Origin: Verrucomicrobiales bacterium
GTDB taxonomy: Bacteria; Verrucomicrobiota; Verrucomicrobiia; Verrucomicrobiales; DEV007
DNA: 32,284 bases
Assembly: GCA_016795385.1 (NCBI GenBank)
Contig: JAEUHI010000059.1
Coordinates: 1-32,284 of the forward strand
Reading direction: 5' to 3'
The stretch's first letter is position 1; every line of letters begins with the position of its first letter. Both the position numbers and the translations under genes were made by a program. Of the stretch, positions 6,982 through 20,763 are shown one piece after another. Under the pieces are notes generated by a model. The model was not told where the DNA came from, ran no database searches, and was given only the letters and a program-made list of their open reading frames with translations.

Positions 6982-8169
6982 ATGGGCAGAACACGGAACA
7001 AGGCGATCCTCGCGCTCGAGGACGGGACGGTTTTTCACGGCACCAGCTTCGGGGCCTCCACGACGCATACGGGCGAGGCCTGCTTCAACACCTCGATGAC
7101 GGGCTACCAAGAAATCCTCACGGATCCCTCCTACCGCGGGCAGTTCGTGACGATGACCTACCCGCTCATCGGCAACTACGGCGTCGGCGAGGTGGATGCG
7201 GAAAGCGCCGCGGTCCACGTGCGCGGCTTCGTCGTCGAGGAGCTCTGCGACATCCCTAGCAACTGGCGCAGCGAACGCTCGCTCCACGATTACCTCCTCG
7301 CCGCGGGCGTCCCCGGGATCGAGGGGATCGACACCCGCGCCCTCACGAAACGCCTCCGCGTCGCCGGGGCGATGCGGGCGACGCTCTGCACGGACGGCAG
7401 CCTCGACGCCGATGGCGCGGTGGCCCTGGCCCGGGAATCGGCTCCAATGGAGGGCTCGGACTTCGTCAAGGAAGTGACGACAGAGAATCCCTACCGCTGG
7501 GATCCCGACGGCGTCCTCAGCCGCCAGTGGACCCTGGTGAATCCCTCGTTGACGGAATCGCTCATCGATCAGGACGGCCAGAAGTATCTGCCGCTGCCCG
7601 ACACGAAATACCGCATCGTGGCCTACGATTTCGGGATCAAGCGCAACATCCTCCGCAGCCTGCGCCAGAAGGGTTTCGACGTGGAGGTGGTGAACTCGCG
7701 CACCCCCGCGAGCGAGGTCTTGGCGAAAAATCCCGACGGCGTCTTCCTCTCGAACGGTCCGGGTGATCCGGCGGCGCTCGACTACATCCACGGCGAGATC
7801 CGCCAGATCGTCGGGAAAAAGCCGATCTTCGGGATCTGCCTCGGCCACCAGGTGCTGGCTCACGCCTTCGGCGGCAAGACCTTCAAGCTGAAATTCGGCC
7901 ATCGCGGCGGGAACCATCCGGTGAAGGATCTCCGCACCGGCAAGATCGCGATCACCTCGCAGAACCACGGCTTCGCCGCCGACGCCGACTCGCTCCCCGA
8001 CCACGTCGAGGTGACCCACCTGAACCTGAACGACGGCACCGTCGAGGGGATGCGCCACCGCGATTACCCCGTCTTTTCGGTGCAATATCACCCCGAAGCG
8101 GCCCCCGGACCGAACGACGCGAGCTACTTCTTCGAAGAATTTGCCAATCTGATTGATCAAACGCGCTAA
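6982..8169 (+). CDS. carA: Carbamoyl-phosphate synthase small (glutaminase) subunit
   Basis: This 395-aa subunit hydrolyses glutamine and channels ammonia to CarB for carbamoyl phosphate, the entry to pyrimidine and arginine synthesis. The N-terminal CPSase domain (A-I-L-A-L-E-D-G-T-V-F-H-G, then N-T-S-M-T-G-Y-Q-E-I-L-T-D-P-S-Y) is followed by a class I amidotransferase domain from about residue 210. Its catalytic triad is visible: Cys286 in F-G-I-C-L-G-H-Q, and His370 and Glu372 in Q-Y-H-P-E. I start at the ATG at 6982 because the family homology begins there; the frame is open upstream, and an ATG at 6943 would add 13 residues. carB is not in the window. The next gene follows after 23 bp in the same direction. 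Confidence 0.96.
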   Translation: MGRTRNKAILALEDGTVFHGTSFGASTTHTGEACFNTSMTGYQEILTDPSYRGQFVTMTYPLIGNYGVGEVDAESAAVHVRGFVVEELCDIPSNWRSERSLHDYLLAAGVPGIEGIDTRALTKRLRVAGAMRATLCTDGSLDADGAVALARESAPMEGSDFVKEVTTENPYRWDPDGVLSRQWTLVNPSLTESLIDQDGQKYLPLPDTKYRIVAYDFGIKRNILRSLRQKGFDVEVVNSRTPASEVLAKNPDGVFLSNGPGDPAALDYIHGEIRQIVGKKPIFGICLGHQVLAHAFGGKTFKLKFGHRGGNHPVKDLRTGKIAITSQNHGFAADADSLPDHVEVTHLNLNDGTVEGMRHRDYPVFSVQYHPEAAPGPNDASYFFEEFANLIDQTR

Positions 8170-8192
8170 TCCGTGGTAAAAACGACACCCCT

Positions 8193-8714
8193 ATGGCCAC
8201 CATCACCATCTACGTCCCCGATCAGGAACCCATCGAACTCGCCCTCGACGGCTACGAACAGGTCTCGATCGGACGCGGCCCCGACAACGACATTGTCCTC
8301 GATCACGTCTCCATGTCCGGCTCGCACGCCGTGATCCACAATGTGGGCGGTCAATTCCAGGTGCAGGATCTCGGCTCGACGAACGGCACCTTCGTGAACG
8401 GATCGGCCATCTCCGAGGCGGGCCTGGCGAACGGTTACCGCGTCCAGTTCGGCGGAGTCGAGGCGATCTTCCACGACGAGACCGAGGCGAGCTCCGATTT
8501 CGGCTCTTCCTCCGGTGGCAGCGGCTACACGAGCGGTCATACCGCCGAGATCGCCGAAGTCTCGAACCGGCCCGCGGGTTTCAAGGATCTCTCCCCCATC
8601 GAGAAGGTGGTGAAGAAGGATACCCTCGGCAAGATCGCGACCCTCGTCGGGGTCGTCGCCATTCTCGCGGCCATCGCCTTGGTCGCCCTTTCCGCCATGA
8701 TGAAAGCGGCCTGA
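8193..8714 (+). CDS. FHA-domain protein with C-terminal membrane anchor
   Basis: This 173-aa protein has an N-terminal forkhead-associated domain (about 5-95): S-I-G-R-G (Gly27-Arg28), S-G-S-H (42-45), D-L-G-S-T-N-G-T-F-V-N-G (59-70). These are the residues that bind phosphothreonine peptides. A Ser/Gly-rich linker (about 100-120) leads to one hydrophobic segment near 145-167, a tail anchor that would leave the FHA domain in the cytoplasm. It lies 23 bp after carA and 104 bp before purA on the same strand, so co-transcription is likely. No Ser/Thr kinase is encoded in the window, so the binding partner is unknown. Confidence 0.88.
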   Translation: MATITIYVPDQEPIELALDGYEQVSIGRGPDNDIVLDHVSMSGSHAVIHNVGGQFQVQDLGSTNGTFVNGSAISEAGLANGYRVQFGGVEAIFHDETEASSDFGSSSGGSGYTSGHTAEIAEVSNRPAGFKDLSPIEKVVKKDTLGKIATLVGVVAILAAIALVALSAMMKAA

Positions 8715-8818
8715 TCCGGATCCGCCCATCCCACCCTGCGCCCGGACCGTCCGGCGCTTCCCGGAGAAGCGCGCGGTGTCACTTCCCGGGCATTTCCCCT
8801 CCGAAACTCTGATTTCCC

Positions 8819-10090
8819 ATGTCGAATACGATCGTGATTGGCGCCCAGTGGGGCGACGAAGGCAAAGGTAAAATCGTCGATCTCCTCACGGAGAAGGCCG
8901 ACGTCGTCGTGCGTCCCCAGGGCGGCAACAATGCCGGCCACACCGTGATCAGCGAAGGCAAGCAATACATCCTGCACCTCATCCCCTCGGGCATCCTCTG
9001 GCCGGGCAAACTCTGCGTGATCGGCAACGGCGTGGTGATGGATCCCATCGCCCTGCTCAAGGAGATCGACGGTCTCGAGGAAAAGGGCATCGCCGTCTCG
9101 CCGGAAAACCTCCTCATTTCAAACCGCGCCCACCTCGTGATGCCTTTCCACCGCGAGATGGATGCCTACAAGGAGGCGAACCGCAGCGTCAAGATCGGCA
9201 CGACGAAGCGCGGCATCGGCCCGACCTATGGCGACAAGGTCGACCGCATCGGCTTCCGCCTCCACGAGCTCGTGAGCGACCCCGACGCCTTCCGCGCGCG
9301 TTTCGCGGCCCGCGTCGCCGAGTGCAACCGCCTCTTTGAATCGGTGGGCCTCGCTCCCCTCGACGCCGATGCCCACGCCGGGGAACTCCTCGCCGCGGGA
9401 GAGCGCCTCGCGCCCTATTGCGCCGACACCGTCGAAGTCCTCCACCGCGAGATCAAGAAAGGCAGCACCCTTCTTTTCGAAGGTGCCCAGGGCACCTATC
9501 TCGACATCGACCAAGGCACCTATCCCTACGTGACCTCGTCGAACACGACCTCGGGAGGCGCCTGCACCGGATCGGGCGTGCCGCCGCAGCAGATCCACCG
9601 CGTCGTCGGCGTGACGAAAGCCTACACGACGCGCGTCGGCGAAGGCCCCTTCCCCACGCAGAACGACGACCTCGCCGACCGTTTCCACAAGATGGGCCGC
9701 GAATTCGGCGCCACGACGGGACGCAAGCGCCGCTGCGGCTGGCTCGACCTCGTCCTCGTCCGCTACGCGGCGATGGTGAACGGCTTCGACGAACTCGCCA
9801 TCACCATCCTCGATGGTCTCGACGACTGCCCCGAGATCCCCGTCTGCACCCACTACGAGCTCGACGGCAAAAAGCTGCATCTTCCCCCGGCCTCGGCCAA
9901 GGAATTCGCCCGCGTCACGCCCGTCTACGAGATGCTCCCCGGCTGGCAGTGCGACACCACCGGCGTGACCCGCTACGAAGACCTCCCCGCGAACGCCCTC
10001 GCCTATCTCGCCCGCATCGAGCAGGAAACCGAGACCCGCGTGAGCATGGTCGGCGTCGGTCCTTCGCGCGACCAGACCATCATCCGCTGA
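8819..10090 (+). CDS. purA: Adenylosuccinate synthetase
   Basis: A 423-aa cytoplasmic enzyme joining IMP and aspartate with GTP to make adenylosuccinate, the first committed step to AMP. The family motifs are intact: G-A-Q-W-G-D-E-G-K-G-K (about 8-18, with the catalytic Asp), N-N-A-G-H-T-V, G-T-T-K-R-G-I-G-P-T-Y, G-A-Q-G-T-Y-L-D-I-D-Q-G-T-Y-P, and T-T-G-R-K-R-R-C-G-W-L-D. Length is normal. uppS follows 23 bp downstream. No Shine-Dalgarno precedes the ATG (context TGATTTCCCATG). Confidence 0.97.
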   Translation: MSNTIVIGAQWGDEGKGKIVDLLTEKADVVVRPQGGNNAGHTVISEGKQYILHLIPSGILWPGKLCVIGNGVVMDPIALLKEIDGLEEKGIAVSPENLLISNRAHLVMPFHREMDAYKEANRSVKIGTTKRGIGPTYGDKVDRIGFRLHELVSDPDAFRARFAARVAECNRLFESVGLAPLDADAHAGELLAAGERLAPYCADTVEVLHREIKKGSTLLFEGAQGTYLDIDQGTYPYVTSSNTTSGGACTGSGVPPQQIHRVVGVTKAYTTRVGEGPFPTQNDDLADRFHKMGREFGATTGRKRRCGWLDLVLVRYAAMVNGFDELAITILDGLDDCPEIPVCTHYELDGKKLHLPPASAKEFARVTPVYEMLPGWQCDTTGVTRYEDLPANALAYLARIEQETETRVSMVGVGPSRDQTIIR

Positions 10091-10113
10091 GCGGCCGCGC
10101 CGCTCTCCCCGCC

Positions 10114-10833
10114 ATGTCCGCGTACGATCCCGAAAAAGAGATCCCGCGGCACATCGCCATCATCATGGATGGCAATGGACGCTGGGCCGCCGCGCGCGGC
10201 CTGCCCCGACGCGACGGTCACCGCGCCGGAGCCGACTCGGTCGAGGAAGTGCTGCGCGCCTGCGGCGAGATCGGGGTGAAATACCTCACCCTTTACGCCT
10301 TCAGCTCGGAGAACTGGAAACGGCCCGAGTCCGAGATCAACGCGCTGATGGGATTGCTCGCGCATTTCCTGCGCGAAAAGACCCCGACCCTGATGCGGAA
10401 CAACATCCGTCTCCAGGTGATCGGCCACATCGAGAAGCTGCCCGCGCGCAACCAGCGCCAGCTCGCCGAATCGATCGCGATGACCTCGAAAAACGACGGA
10501 CTCACCCTCGTCGTCGCCCTCAGCTACGGCTCGCGCGAGGAGATCGTCGATGCGGCGCGGACCTTGATGAAAAAGGCGAAGGCGGGCGAGATCGATCCCG
10601 ATGCCCTCGATGTCGCGACCTTCGGCCGGCACCTTTACACCGCCGACATCCCCGATCCCGACCTCCTCGTCCGCACCAGCGGCGAATGCCGGGTCTCCAA
10701 TTTCCTCCTCTGGCAGATCAGCTACGCCGAGATCGTCATCACCGACGTCTTCTGGCCCGACTTCCGCCAACCGCACCTCGAAGCGGCGATCGGGGAGTAT
10801 CAGAGAAGGCACCGGCGGTTCGGGGGATTGTGA
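10114..10833 (+). CDS. uppS: Undecaprenyl diphosphate synthase (cis-prenyltransferase)
   Basis: This 239-aa enzyme condenses isopentenyl diphosphate onto farnesyl diphosphate to make the C55 carrier lipid used for peptidoglycan and other surface polymers. Motifs are H-I-A-I-I-M-D-G-N-G-R-W-A (13-25, catalytic Asp19), Y-A-F-S-S-E-N-W-K-R-P, and the C-terminal R-T-S-G-E-C-R-V-S-N-F-L-L-W-Q. The gene is complete. It is the last gene of the carA-FHA-purA-uppS run. In many bacteria cdsA comes next; here a repeat element follows immediately (from 10853), so the run ends at uppS. Confidence 0.97.
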   Translation: MSAYDPEKEIPRHIAIIMDGNGRWAAARGLPRRDGHRAGADSVEEVLRACGEIGVKYLTLYAFSSENWKRPESEINALMGLLAHFLREKTPTLMRNNIRLQVIGHIEKLPARNQRQLAESIAMTSKNDGLTLVVALSYGSREEIVDAARTLMKKAKAGEIDPDALDVATFGRHLYTADIPDPDLLVRTSGECRVSNFLLWQISYAEIVITDVFWPDFRQPHLEAAIGEYQRRHRRFGGL

Positions 10834-10852
10834 GGGCGAGTGGAGACAAGTG

Positions 10853-11280
10853 GCATGGGCTTCCAGCCCATCGGCGTCAACCCGAGGGAGGGCGAATCTG
10901 ATGCAGATTGCTTGGAATGCAGGAGTTGTTCAAACTCGTTGCGTCGTAGGGGCGGCCCCGGAGGGGCCAAAGAGGGTAGCCGGTGGTGCAGCGAGGAACG
11001 AGCGCAACCACCGGATTCTCGATTGAGCAAACCCCGCCGCCCCGGAGGGGCGGAAGAAGCGCAGGTTGCGCCTCGACGCTCCCTCGGGCGGGAATCGCTC
11101 GCGGCTGGTTCTTCGCGCCCTTCTCGCGCCCCTCCGGGGCGCTGTGAAAAGGTGTCCGGAGTCCGGGGGTTCCCCTCGCTTCGCTTGGTCCACCCCCGGC
11201 TACCATCTTGCGTCCCTCCGGGACGCTCCTGACGGTGGGCCGCTCCCTTGGATTGACGCCTATCGGCCTCCAGCCCATGC
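10853..11280. mobile_element. 428-bp palindromic non-coding element (MITE/REP cluster-like)
   Basis: The ends are imperfect inverted repeats of about 39 bp: 10853-10891 (starting GCATGGGCTTCCAGCC, then GGCGTCAA, then GAGGGAG) matches the reverse complement of 11242-11280. Inside lie mirrored hairpins: GGCCCC-GGA-GGGGCC (10954-10968), CCGGTGGT...ACCACCGG (10980-11014), CCGCCCC-GGA-GGGGCGG (11037-11053), GCGCCCC-TCC-GGGGCGC (11126-11142), CCGGGGGT...ACCCCCGG (11163-11199) and GCGTCCC-TCC-GGGACGC (11210-11226). The left and right halves are inverted copies of one module (short CCGG hairpin, the word GGTAGCCGG, long hairpin). No protein is encoded. A third, degenerate end-like motif GCATGGGCTGAAAGCC lies at 11395-11410. 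Confidence 0.8.
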
Positions 11281-11541
11281 TTTCGGCGGGCAAAACCCGG
11301 ATCTGCAATTCGAATCCGCTTTTAGAAAACACGCGCAATTTCAAGCGGGTGAAGCGATGGGAACATCAATCAACTCACGCGCACCCTTTTCGATGCATGG
11401 GCTGAAAGCCGGGGCCGCCACCGGCCATGCCGCAAGCGCTACAGCGATGCCGGGACGATTTCGTCGCCGGGAAATGTGGCTGTCCCATTGAGCTGCACTC
11501 CGGGAGGACAATCGACTTCAGTATTGCCGAATCGGGCAAAA
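11281..11541. other. Non-coding interval with one degenerate repeat end
   Basis: The space between the palindromic element and the DUF1778 gene holds the end-like motif at 11395-11410. A frame is open from 11427 into the antitoxin, but its extra 45 residues are cysteine-rich, low in homology and cover the operator palindrome. I read this part as leader. Confidence 0.45.
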
Positions 11542-11562
11542 TGTGTCACCGTTGGTTACACA
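11542..11562 (+). promoter_or_regulatory. Near-perfect palindrome on the DUF1778 start codon (candidate operator)
   Basis: TGTGTCACC (11542-11550) and GGTTACACA (11554-11562) are inverted repeats with 8 of 9 positions matching and a GTT spacer. The last base is the A of the antitoxin ATG. DUF1778/RHH antitoxins autorepress through palindromes near their promoter. No ribosome-binding site fits between the palindrome and the ATG, so a leaderless or very short-leader transcript is possible. Confidence 0.5.
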
Positions 11563-11855
11563 TGTCAGCAACCAAGTCACCTCTTCGCTCAAACCGTCTC
11601 GTTGCGCGAATTTCCCAGGAAGACAAGGCCCTGCTTGAGCAGGCGGCAAGCCTGGAAGGGTGCACCGTGACGAATTTTGTCCTATCGCGAGTTCGTGAAG
11701 CCGCTGCTGAAGTGGTGAGCCGCCACAATGTCGTGAGGCTCAACCAAGCCGAGTCACTCCGTTTCGTCGAGGCGCTTCTCGCCAAGCCCAAGGCTCCTCC
11801 GGAACGCATGAAACGTGCGTTGAAACTCCATCGCGACACGGTCAAAGAGCGTTGA
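11562..11855 (+). CDS. DUF1778 (TacA/AtaR-type) antitoxin
   Basis: A 97-aa protein starting MSATKSPLRSNRLVARISQE. The pattern R-L-V-A-R-I-S-Q-E-D-K-A-L-L-E-Q-A-A-S-L-E-G-C-T-V-T-N-F-V is the RHH domain of DUF1778 antitoxins, which pair with GNAT acetyltransferase toxins. The C-terminal part (F-V-E-A-L-L-A-K-P-K-A-P-P-E-R-M-K-R-A) is the typical toxin-binding tail. I start at the ATG at 11562 because family similarity begins there, rather than at an in-frame ATG at 11427. Its partner toxin lies on the opposite strand and the two 3' ends overlap by 14 bp. The usual arrangement is co-directional, antitoxin first. Confidence 0.88.
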   Translation: MSATKSPLRSNRLVARISQEDKALLEQAASLEGCTVTNFVLSRVREAAAEVVSRHNVVRLNQAESLRFVEALLAKPKAPPERMKRALKLHRDTVKER

Positions 11856-12363
11856 GCCACTTCTCACCGGCTGCAATGGTAAGGAACTGCCGGGTCTCCG
11901 TCAGATCCTGAAACCCGAATCCGCTGTAAAAGGCCCGCGCCTTATCGTCCTTCGGATCCGTCACAATCGCCCAAGAAGCAACCTCGCGCGAAGCGAAAAC
12001 CGCCCGGTGCAGGACGCTGGCCATGAGGCGGTCGCCAACGCCCGCCCCGCGGAACTTCAAGTCGCGGGCGAGTCGACCAAGAAGCGTTGCCGGAAGTTCG
12101 GGATATTTGGGAAGTTTCTTGGTTACAGCGTCAGGAAGTGCCGACCGCAGTATGACCGCGGCTGAAAGCGTGTAGTAGCCGGCGATGATATGAGGATCGG
12201 ACTCGGGCACGATGACAAAACAGGCCGAGGTTCCTTGATCCATTTCCTTCCGGGCGCGCTGCCTGAGGAAGTCATTCAAGGCATTCACCCCGCAGTCGAA
12301 CTGCTCACGCCGGTGCTTCGCCGGGTCGAGAGGTTCGACTATGAATTGCGAGGTGGAATTCAT
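11842..12363 (-). CDS. GNAT acetyltransferase toxin (TacT/AtaT-like)
   Basis: This 173-aa protein starts MNSTSQFIVEPLDPAKHRR. It carries the toxin-type features F-D-C-G-V-N-A-L-N-D-F-L (22-33), A-G-Y-Y-T-L-S (61-67), the acetyl-CoA-binding R-G-A-G-V-G (105-110) and A-R-A-F-Y-S-G-F-G-F (142-151) with the conserved tyrosine Y146. Members of this family acetylate the amino group of aminoacyl-tRNAs and stop translation. I prefer the ATG at 12363; a TTG at 12384 would add seven residues. The gene is convergent with, and overlaps, the DUF1778 antitoxin, so it needs its own promoter in 12364-12478. Confidence 0.88.
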   Translation of the reverse strand: MNSTSQFIVEPLDPAKHRREQFDCGVNALNDFLRQRARKEMDQGTSACFVIVPESDPHIIAGYYTLSAAVILRSALPDAVTKKLPKYPELPATLLGRLARDLKFRGAGVGDRLMASVLHRAVFASREVASWAIVTDPKDDKARAFYSGFGFQDLTETRQFLTIAAGEKWLNAL

Positions 12364-12478
12364 CCAAATGCGCTTGATTGACAAGCACGCGTCGATTCAC
12401 TACCACCTATCGGCGCCGGTGACAAGCAGGGCCCGAAGTGGCATTGCCACGCTTTTCCGGTGCGCTCCCGTCTCGATC

Positions 12479-12874
12479 TCATTCCACCACCACCGGACGC
12501 AATACCCCGAAAACAAGGGTGAGCATCAGCGACATCCATCCCCACGAACGCAGGAAGCTCCGATCTTCGCCACCAAAACAACTCCAGCCGATGGTCAGGA
12601 GCGCGAAGAAGAACGCGATCATCGCAACGAGGGGGACCGGCCTGAAAAGGGCGATCGCCGAATAAGAGAGCGCGATTGCCGCCGAACTCCGGGAGAGCAG
12701 TTCCCGCCAAGACTTGGAATCCTTGGGAAACCATCCGGTGCAGCGGGGACGATTCCACAAAAACACCAAGATCGCCAAGCCCGTGACGAACAACAAGGGG
12801 CCGCGCAAAACCTCCATGGTGGAGCTCAGCATCACGCGCTCGATCGTTGAGAAAAATTCGCTCAAGCGCTCCAT
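12479..12874 (-). CDS. Small multi-pass membrane protein, unknown function
   Basis: 131 aa starting MERLSEFFSTIERVMLSS. Hydrophobic segments lie at about 24-41 (G-P-L-L-F-V-T-G-L-A-I-L-V-F-L-W), 64-79, 82-98 and 111-127, so it looks like a four-helix membrane protein with short loops and a positive W-N-R-P-R-C stretch after helix one. I recognise no family. The open frame continues far upstream opposite uvrA, but only this C-terminal portion has membrane-protein character. I start at the ATG at 12874, divergent from uvrA with 120 bp between the starts. The region is lower in GC than its neighbours. Confidence 0.6.
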   Translation of the reverse strand: MERLSEFFSTIERVMLSSTMEVLRGPLLFVTGLAILVFLWNRPRCTGWFPKDSKSWRELLSRSSAAIALSYSAIALFRPVPLVAMIAFFFALLTIGWSCFGGEDRSFLRSWGWMSLMLTLVFGVLRPVVVE

Positions 12875-12994
12875 GGCTTCCGTTTCAGAGAGTCTACCGG
12901 GCGGACAAGTGAAAGGGAAGCCGGATCCTTCGTGAAAGGCACATTTTCCCCATGCATCCCGCCCCGCCGCGCGTAACCTCCGGGGACACAAAAC

Positions 12995-18702
<5,708 letters not shown>

Positions 18703-18709
<7 letters not shown>

Positions 18710-18731
18710 GTCATCGGCAATGACTCAAGCC
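18703..18731. terminator. Bidirectional hairpin containing both convergent stop codons
   Basis: GGCTTGAGTCAT (18703-18714) and ATGACTCAAGCC (18720-18731) are perfect 12-bp arms with a 5-nt loop CGGCA. The uvrA stop (TGA, 18707-18709) is in the left arm, and the stop of the opposite GYF gene (18727-18725) is in the right arm. There is no U-tract, so intrinsic termination is unproven; a shared 3'-end stabiliser is also possible. Confidence 0.6.
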
Positions 18732-19897
18732 ACCGGATCGTGCGGGCCTTCCACGGGAGGAGGGGGCGGGGATATGGCAGCCTGTGATATTACCGGAAGC
18801 TCTCGCAGGTGAAGCGCTATCACCATCTCGAACACCACGATAAGAGCGGTGGTGCAGGAAACCATCACATTGGCCGCGGCCCCCACCACGAAGTGCTGCA
18901 AGAAGGGAATCTCGGTCACCAGGACGAAGCCCATGGCGGCGACCATCACCGGGACATAGATGATCAGGCGGATGAGAAACAAGCGCCAAAACCAGCGTTT
19001 GGTTTGTGACCAGGATCGCTTCAAGGCGTCGCCTGCTCCTTCTTCGAAGATGATGGCAAAGGACTCGGCACTGGCAAGACGCGTCCCCACGAAGCTAACG
19101 AGGCATCCTCCGATCAACGCCATCGCCGCCATCACGGGCATGGATTCGCTCATGATCGCCACGATGACGAAGGGGATGACCAATGCAATGATAAACAAAT
19201 AAAGGAGAAACCGGACACCCACGATCCGCCCGAAATATCGACGGCCCGCCCGAAAAAATGAGCCCAGCGTCCACTTTCCCCCGCCGTTCCAGCGGCTCAG
19301 TCCGTAGGCGAGGATCCCTCCGTTCATGAAGCTGCCGACGAGGAGATTGGTCCAATTATCCAGGCCTCGGGGACCTAATGTTCCTTCCTCGCTGGCGCGT
19401 TGTTCCAGGTAGGTGGTAAGAAAATCAAATGGGAACCAGATCAAAGCTGCGAAACCGACGATGAGCCACCACTGCGCGGCGAGAATCTGGAAACCCTGCG
19501 AAAGCACGGTGATGAGATTCAGATCCGCCGGAAAGGGATACCCCGGCAACGGTTCCTCGGTTTCATCCCTGCCCTCCTGGAGCCGCTGGATGAATTCCTG
19601 GCGATGCTCGAAGGCCACCCACTCGTCTCCGAACGGCAGCATCTCACTCCGCGGCAAGCGCTTTCCGGAATAGGCGCAGGTCTCGAAATCAGACTCATCC
19701 GCCGTCGCTTCTTCCGTGGAAGGAACATTCAGAGAAAGCTCGCCCACTTCCGAGCAGGGAGTCCAATCGACCATTCCCTGGGTCCACACCAGCGTTTCGC
19801 CACGAATCGCTCCGAGTTCGATCAATTCGGCGATCTTCGATCGGGAAATCGGTCCCTGCCGCGAACCCTCGCTCTCGTAATACCAATCACTGCTCAT
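18725..19897 (-). CDS. GYF_2-domain multi-pass membrane protein
   Basis: 390 aa starting MSSDWYYESEGSRQGPISRS. Residues 4-50 fit the GYF_2 pattern (W-Y-Y, G-P-I-S, G-A-I-R-G-E-T-L-V-W, G-M-V-D-W), common in PVC membrane proteins as a presumed protein-binding module. A middle block (C-A-Y-S-G-K-R-L-P ... F-I-Q-R-L-Q-E-G) resembles a degenerate zinc-ribbon linker with one cysteine left. The rest carries about six hydrophobic helices (for example L-L-Y-L-F-I-I-A-L-V-I-P-F-V-I-V-A-I) and ends in a proline-rich tail. I start at the ATG at 19897, where the domain begins; the frame is open further upstream. Function is unknown. It converges on uvrA and shares a hairpin with it. Confidence 0.8.
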   Translation of the reverse strand: MSSDWYYESEGSRQGPISRSKIAELIELGAIRGETLVWTQGMVDWTPCSEVGELSLNVPSTEEATADESDFETCAYSGKRLPRSEMLPFGDEWVAFEHRQEFIQRLQEGRDETEEPLPGYPFPADLNLITVLSQGFQILAAQWWLIVGFAALIWFPFDFLTTYLEQRASEEGTLGPRGLDNWTNLLVGSFMNGGILAYGLSRWNGGGKWTLGSFFRAGRRYFGRIVGVRFLLYLFIIALVIPFVIVAIMSESMPVMAAMALIGGCLVSFVGTRLASAESFAIIFEEGAGDALKRSWSQTKRWFWRLFLIRLIIYVPVMVAAMGFVLVTEIPFLQHFVVGAAANVMVSCTTALIVVFEMVIALHLRELPVISQAAISPPPPPVEGPHDPVA

Positions 19898-20183
19898 GCA
19901 GGGGAGGTTGAGAAAGGCAGGGGGATCTGTCGAGAACGAAAATCCGCCTTCCTCACACAAGCCGTCCGCCGACAGGTGTGCATTTTGCTCTCCTGCCCGA
20001 GGAATCTGCAAGGACGGGAGTCGCCGCCCCCCTTCCGAGGGCGGCCAAGCAATGACGCAAGTCTCTCACCCTGAGAAAAATACGGCAATCCAAGGCCATG
20101 CGGAACAAACCCTGCGCTGAATCGGGAGGCCGCCCGGACTAGATGACTGTGGCGAGTGATCCAGAAACCCAAACACCACTGAT

Positions 20184-20642
20184 ATGAAAAATCCCAGTTT
20201 GCTCGTCGCCCTCTCCGCCGTGGGCATTTCGCTCTTTGCCGTGAGCTGCCAGCACCGGCACTACCATCATGGACATCATGCCAGGACCACCGCGGTCGTC
20301 GGCCATTACCAACCCGGCTACTTCGTGCGAACGCTGCCGCCACGTTATCAAACCGTGACCCATGGAGGCACCCGCTATTACTATCACGACAATGTCTACT
20401 ACCGCCCGCAACGAGGCGGTTATGTCGTGGTGGCGAATCCCCGGGTGCGCGCGACGATGACGGGTTATCCCGTTTCGCGTGGCCCGGCCACGAACGTCAC
20501 CGTGATCCGTTCCCTGCCGCGCGGATATCGCACCGTCAACTATCAGGGAGTGCGCTACTACCGTCACGGCGACACCTATTACCAGCCGTCCACCGGCGGC
20601 TATCGCGTCGTCGCGAGTCCGTATCCCGGCCGCTGGCGATGA
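20184..20642 (+). CDS. Tyr/His-rich repeat lipoprotein (DUF6515-like)
   Basis: 152 aa. MKNPSLLVALSAVGISLFAV followed by S-C-Q is a lipoprotein signal with the lipidated Cys at 22. A His-rich stretch follows (H-R-H-Y-H-H-G-H-H). The mature part holds two copies of one unit of about 37 residues: L-P-P-R-Y-Q-T-V-T-H-G-G-T-R-Y-Y (about 51 on) and L-P-R-G-Y-R-T-V-N-Y-Q-G-V-R-Y-Y (about 110 on). Each continues to Y-x-P and G-G-Y. This fits the DUF6515 family of exported proteins of unknown role. The gene stands alone, with a strong hairpin 70 bp downstream. The His cluster might bind metal, but that is only a guess. Confidence 0.8.
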   Translation: MKNPSLLVALSAVGISLFAVSCQHRHYHHGHHARTTAVVGHYQPGYFVRTLPPRYQTVTHGGTRYYYHDNVYYRPQRGGYVVVANPRVRATMTGYPVSRGPATNVTVIRSLPRGYRTVNYQGVRYYRHGDTYYQPSTGGYRVVASPYPGRWR

Positions 20643-20712
20643 GATCCTGACGGGGCACCGGTCCCCGCAGGGTTTCCTCGACCGCTCCGGACTCCAGCGG
20701 CGGTCGAGATCC

Positions 20713-20740
20713 GAGGCCTCGCTTGATGAAGCGAGGCCTC
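20713..20740. terminator. Strong hairpin between convergent genes
   Basis: GAGGCCTCGCTT (20713-20724), loop GATG, and AAGCGAGGCCTC (20729-20740) form a perfect 12-bp stem, followed on the plus strand by GTTCGTTTC. It lies between the 3' ends of the lipoprotein gene and the minus-strand gene ending at 20764, so it can serve both. Confidence 0.65.
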
Positions 20741-20763
20741 GTTCGTTTCAAGCCGGGCGTTGA

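Noticed and set aside
11427..11561. Upstream extension of the DUF1778 gene to the ATG at 11427
   Set aside because: The extra 45 residues lack family similarity and cover the palindrome at 11542-11562, so the shorter start is preferred.
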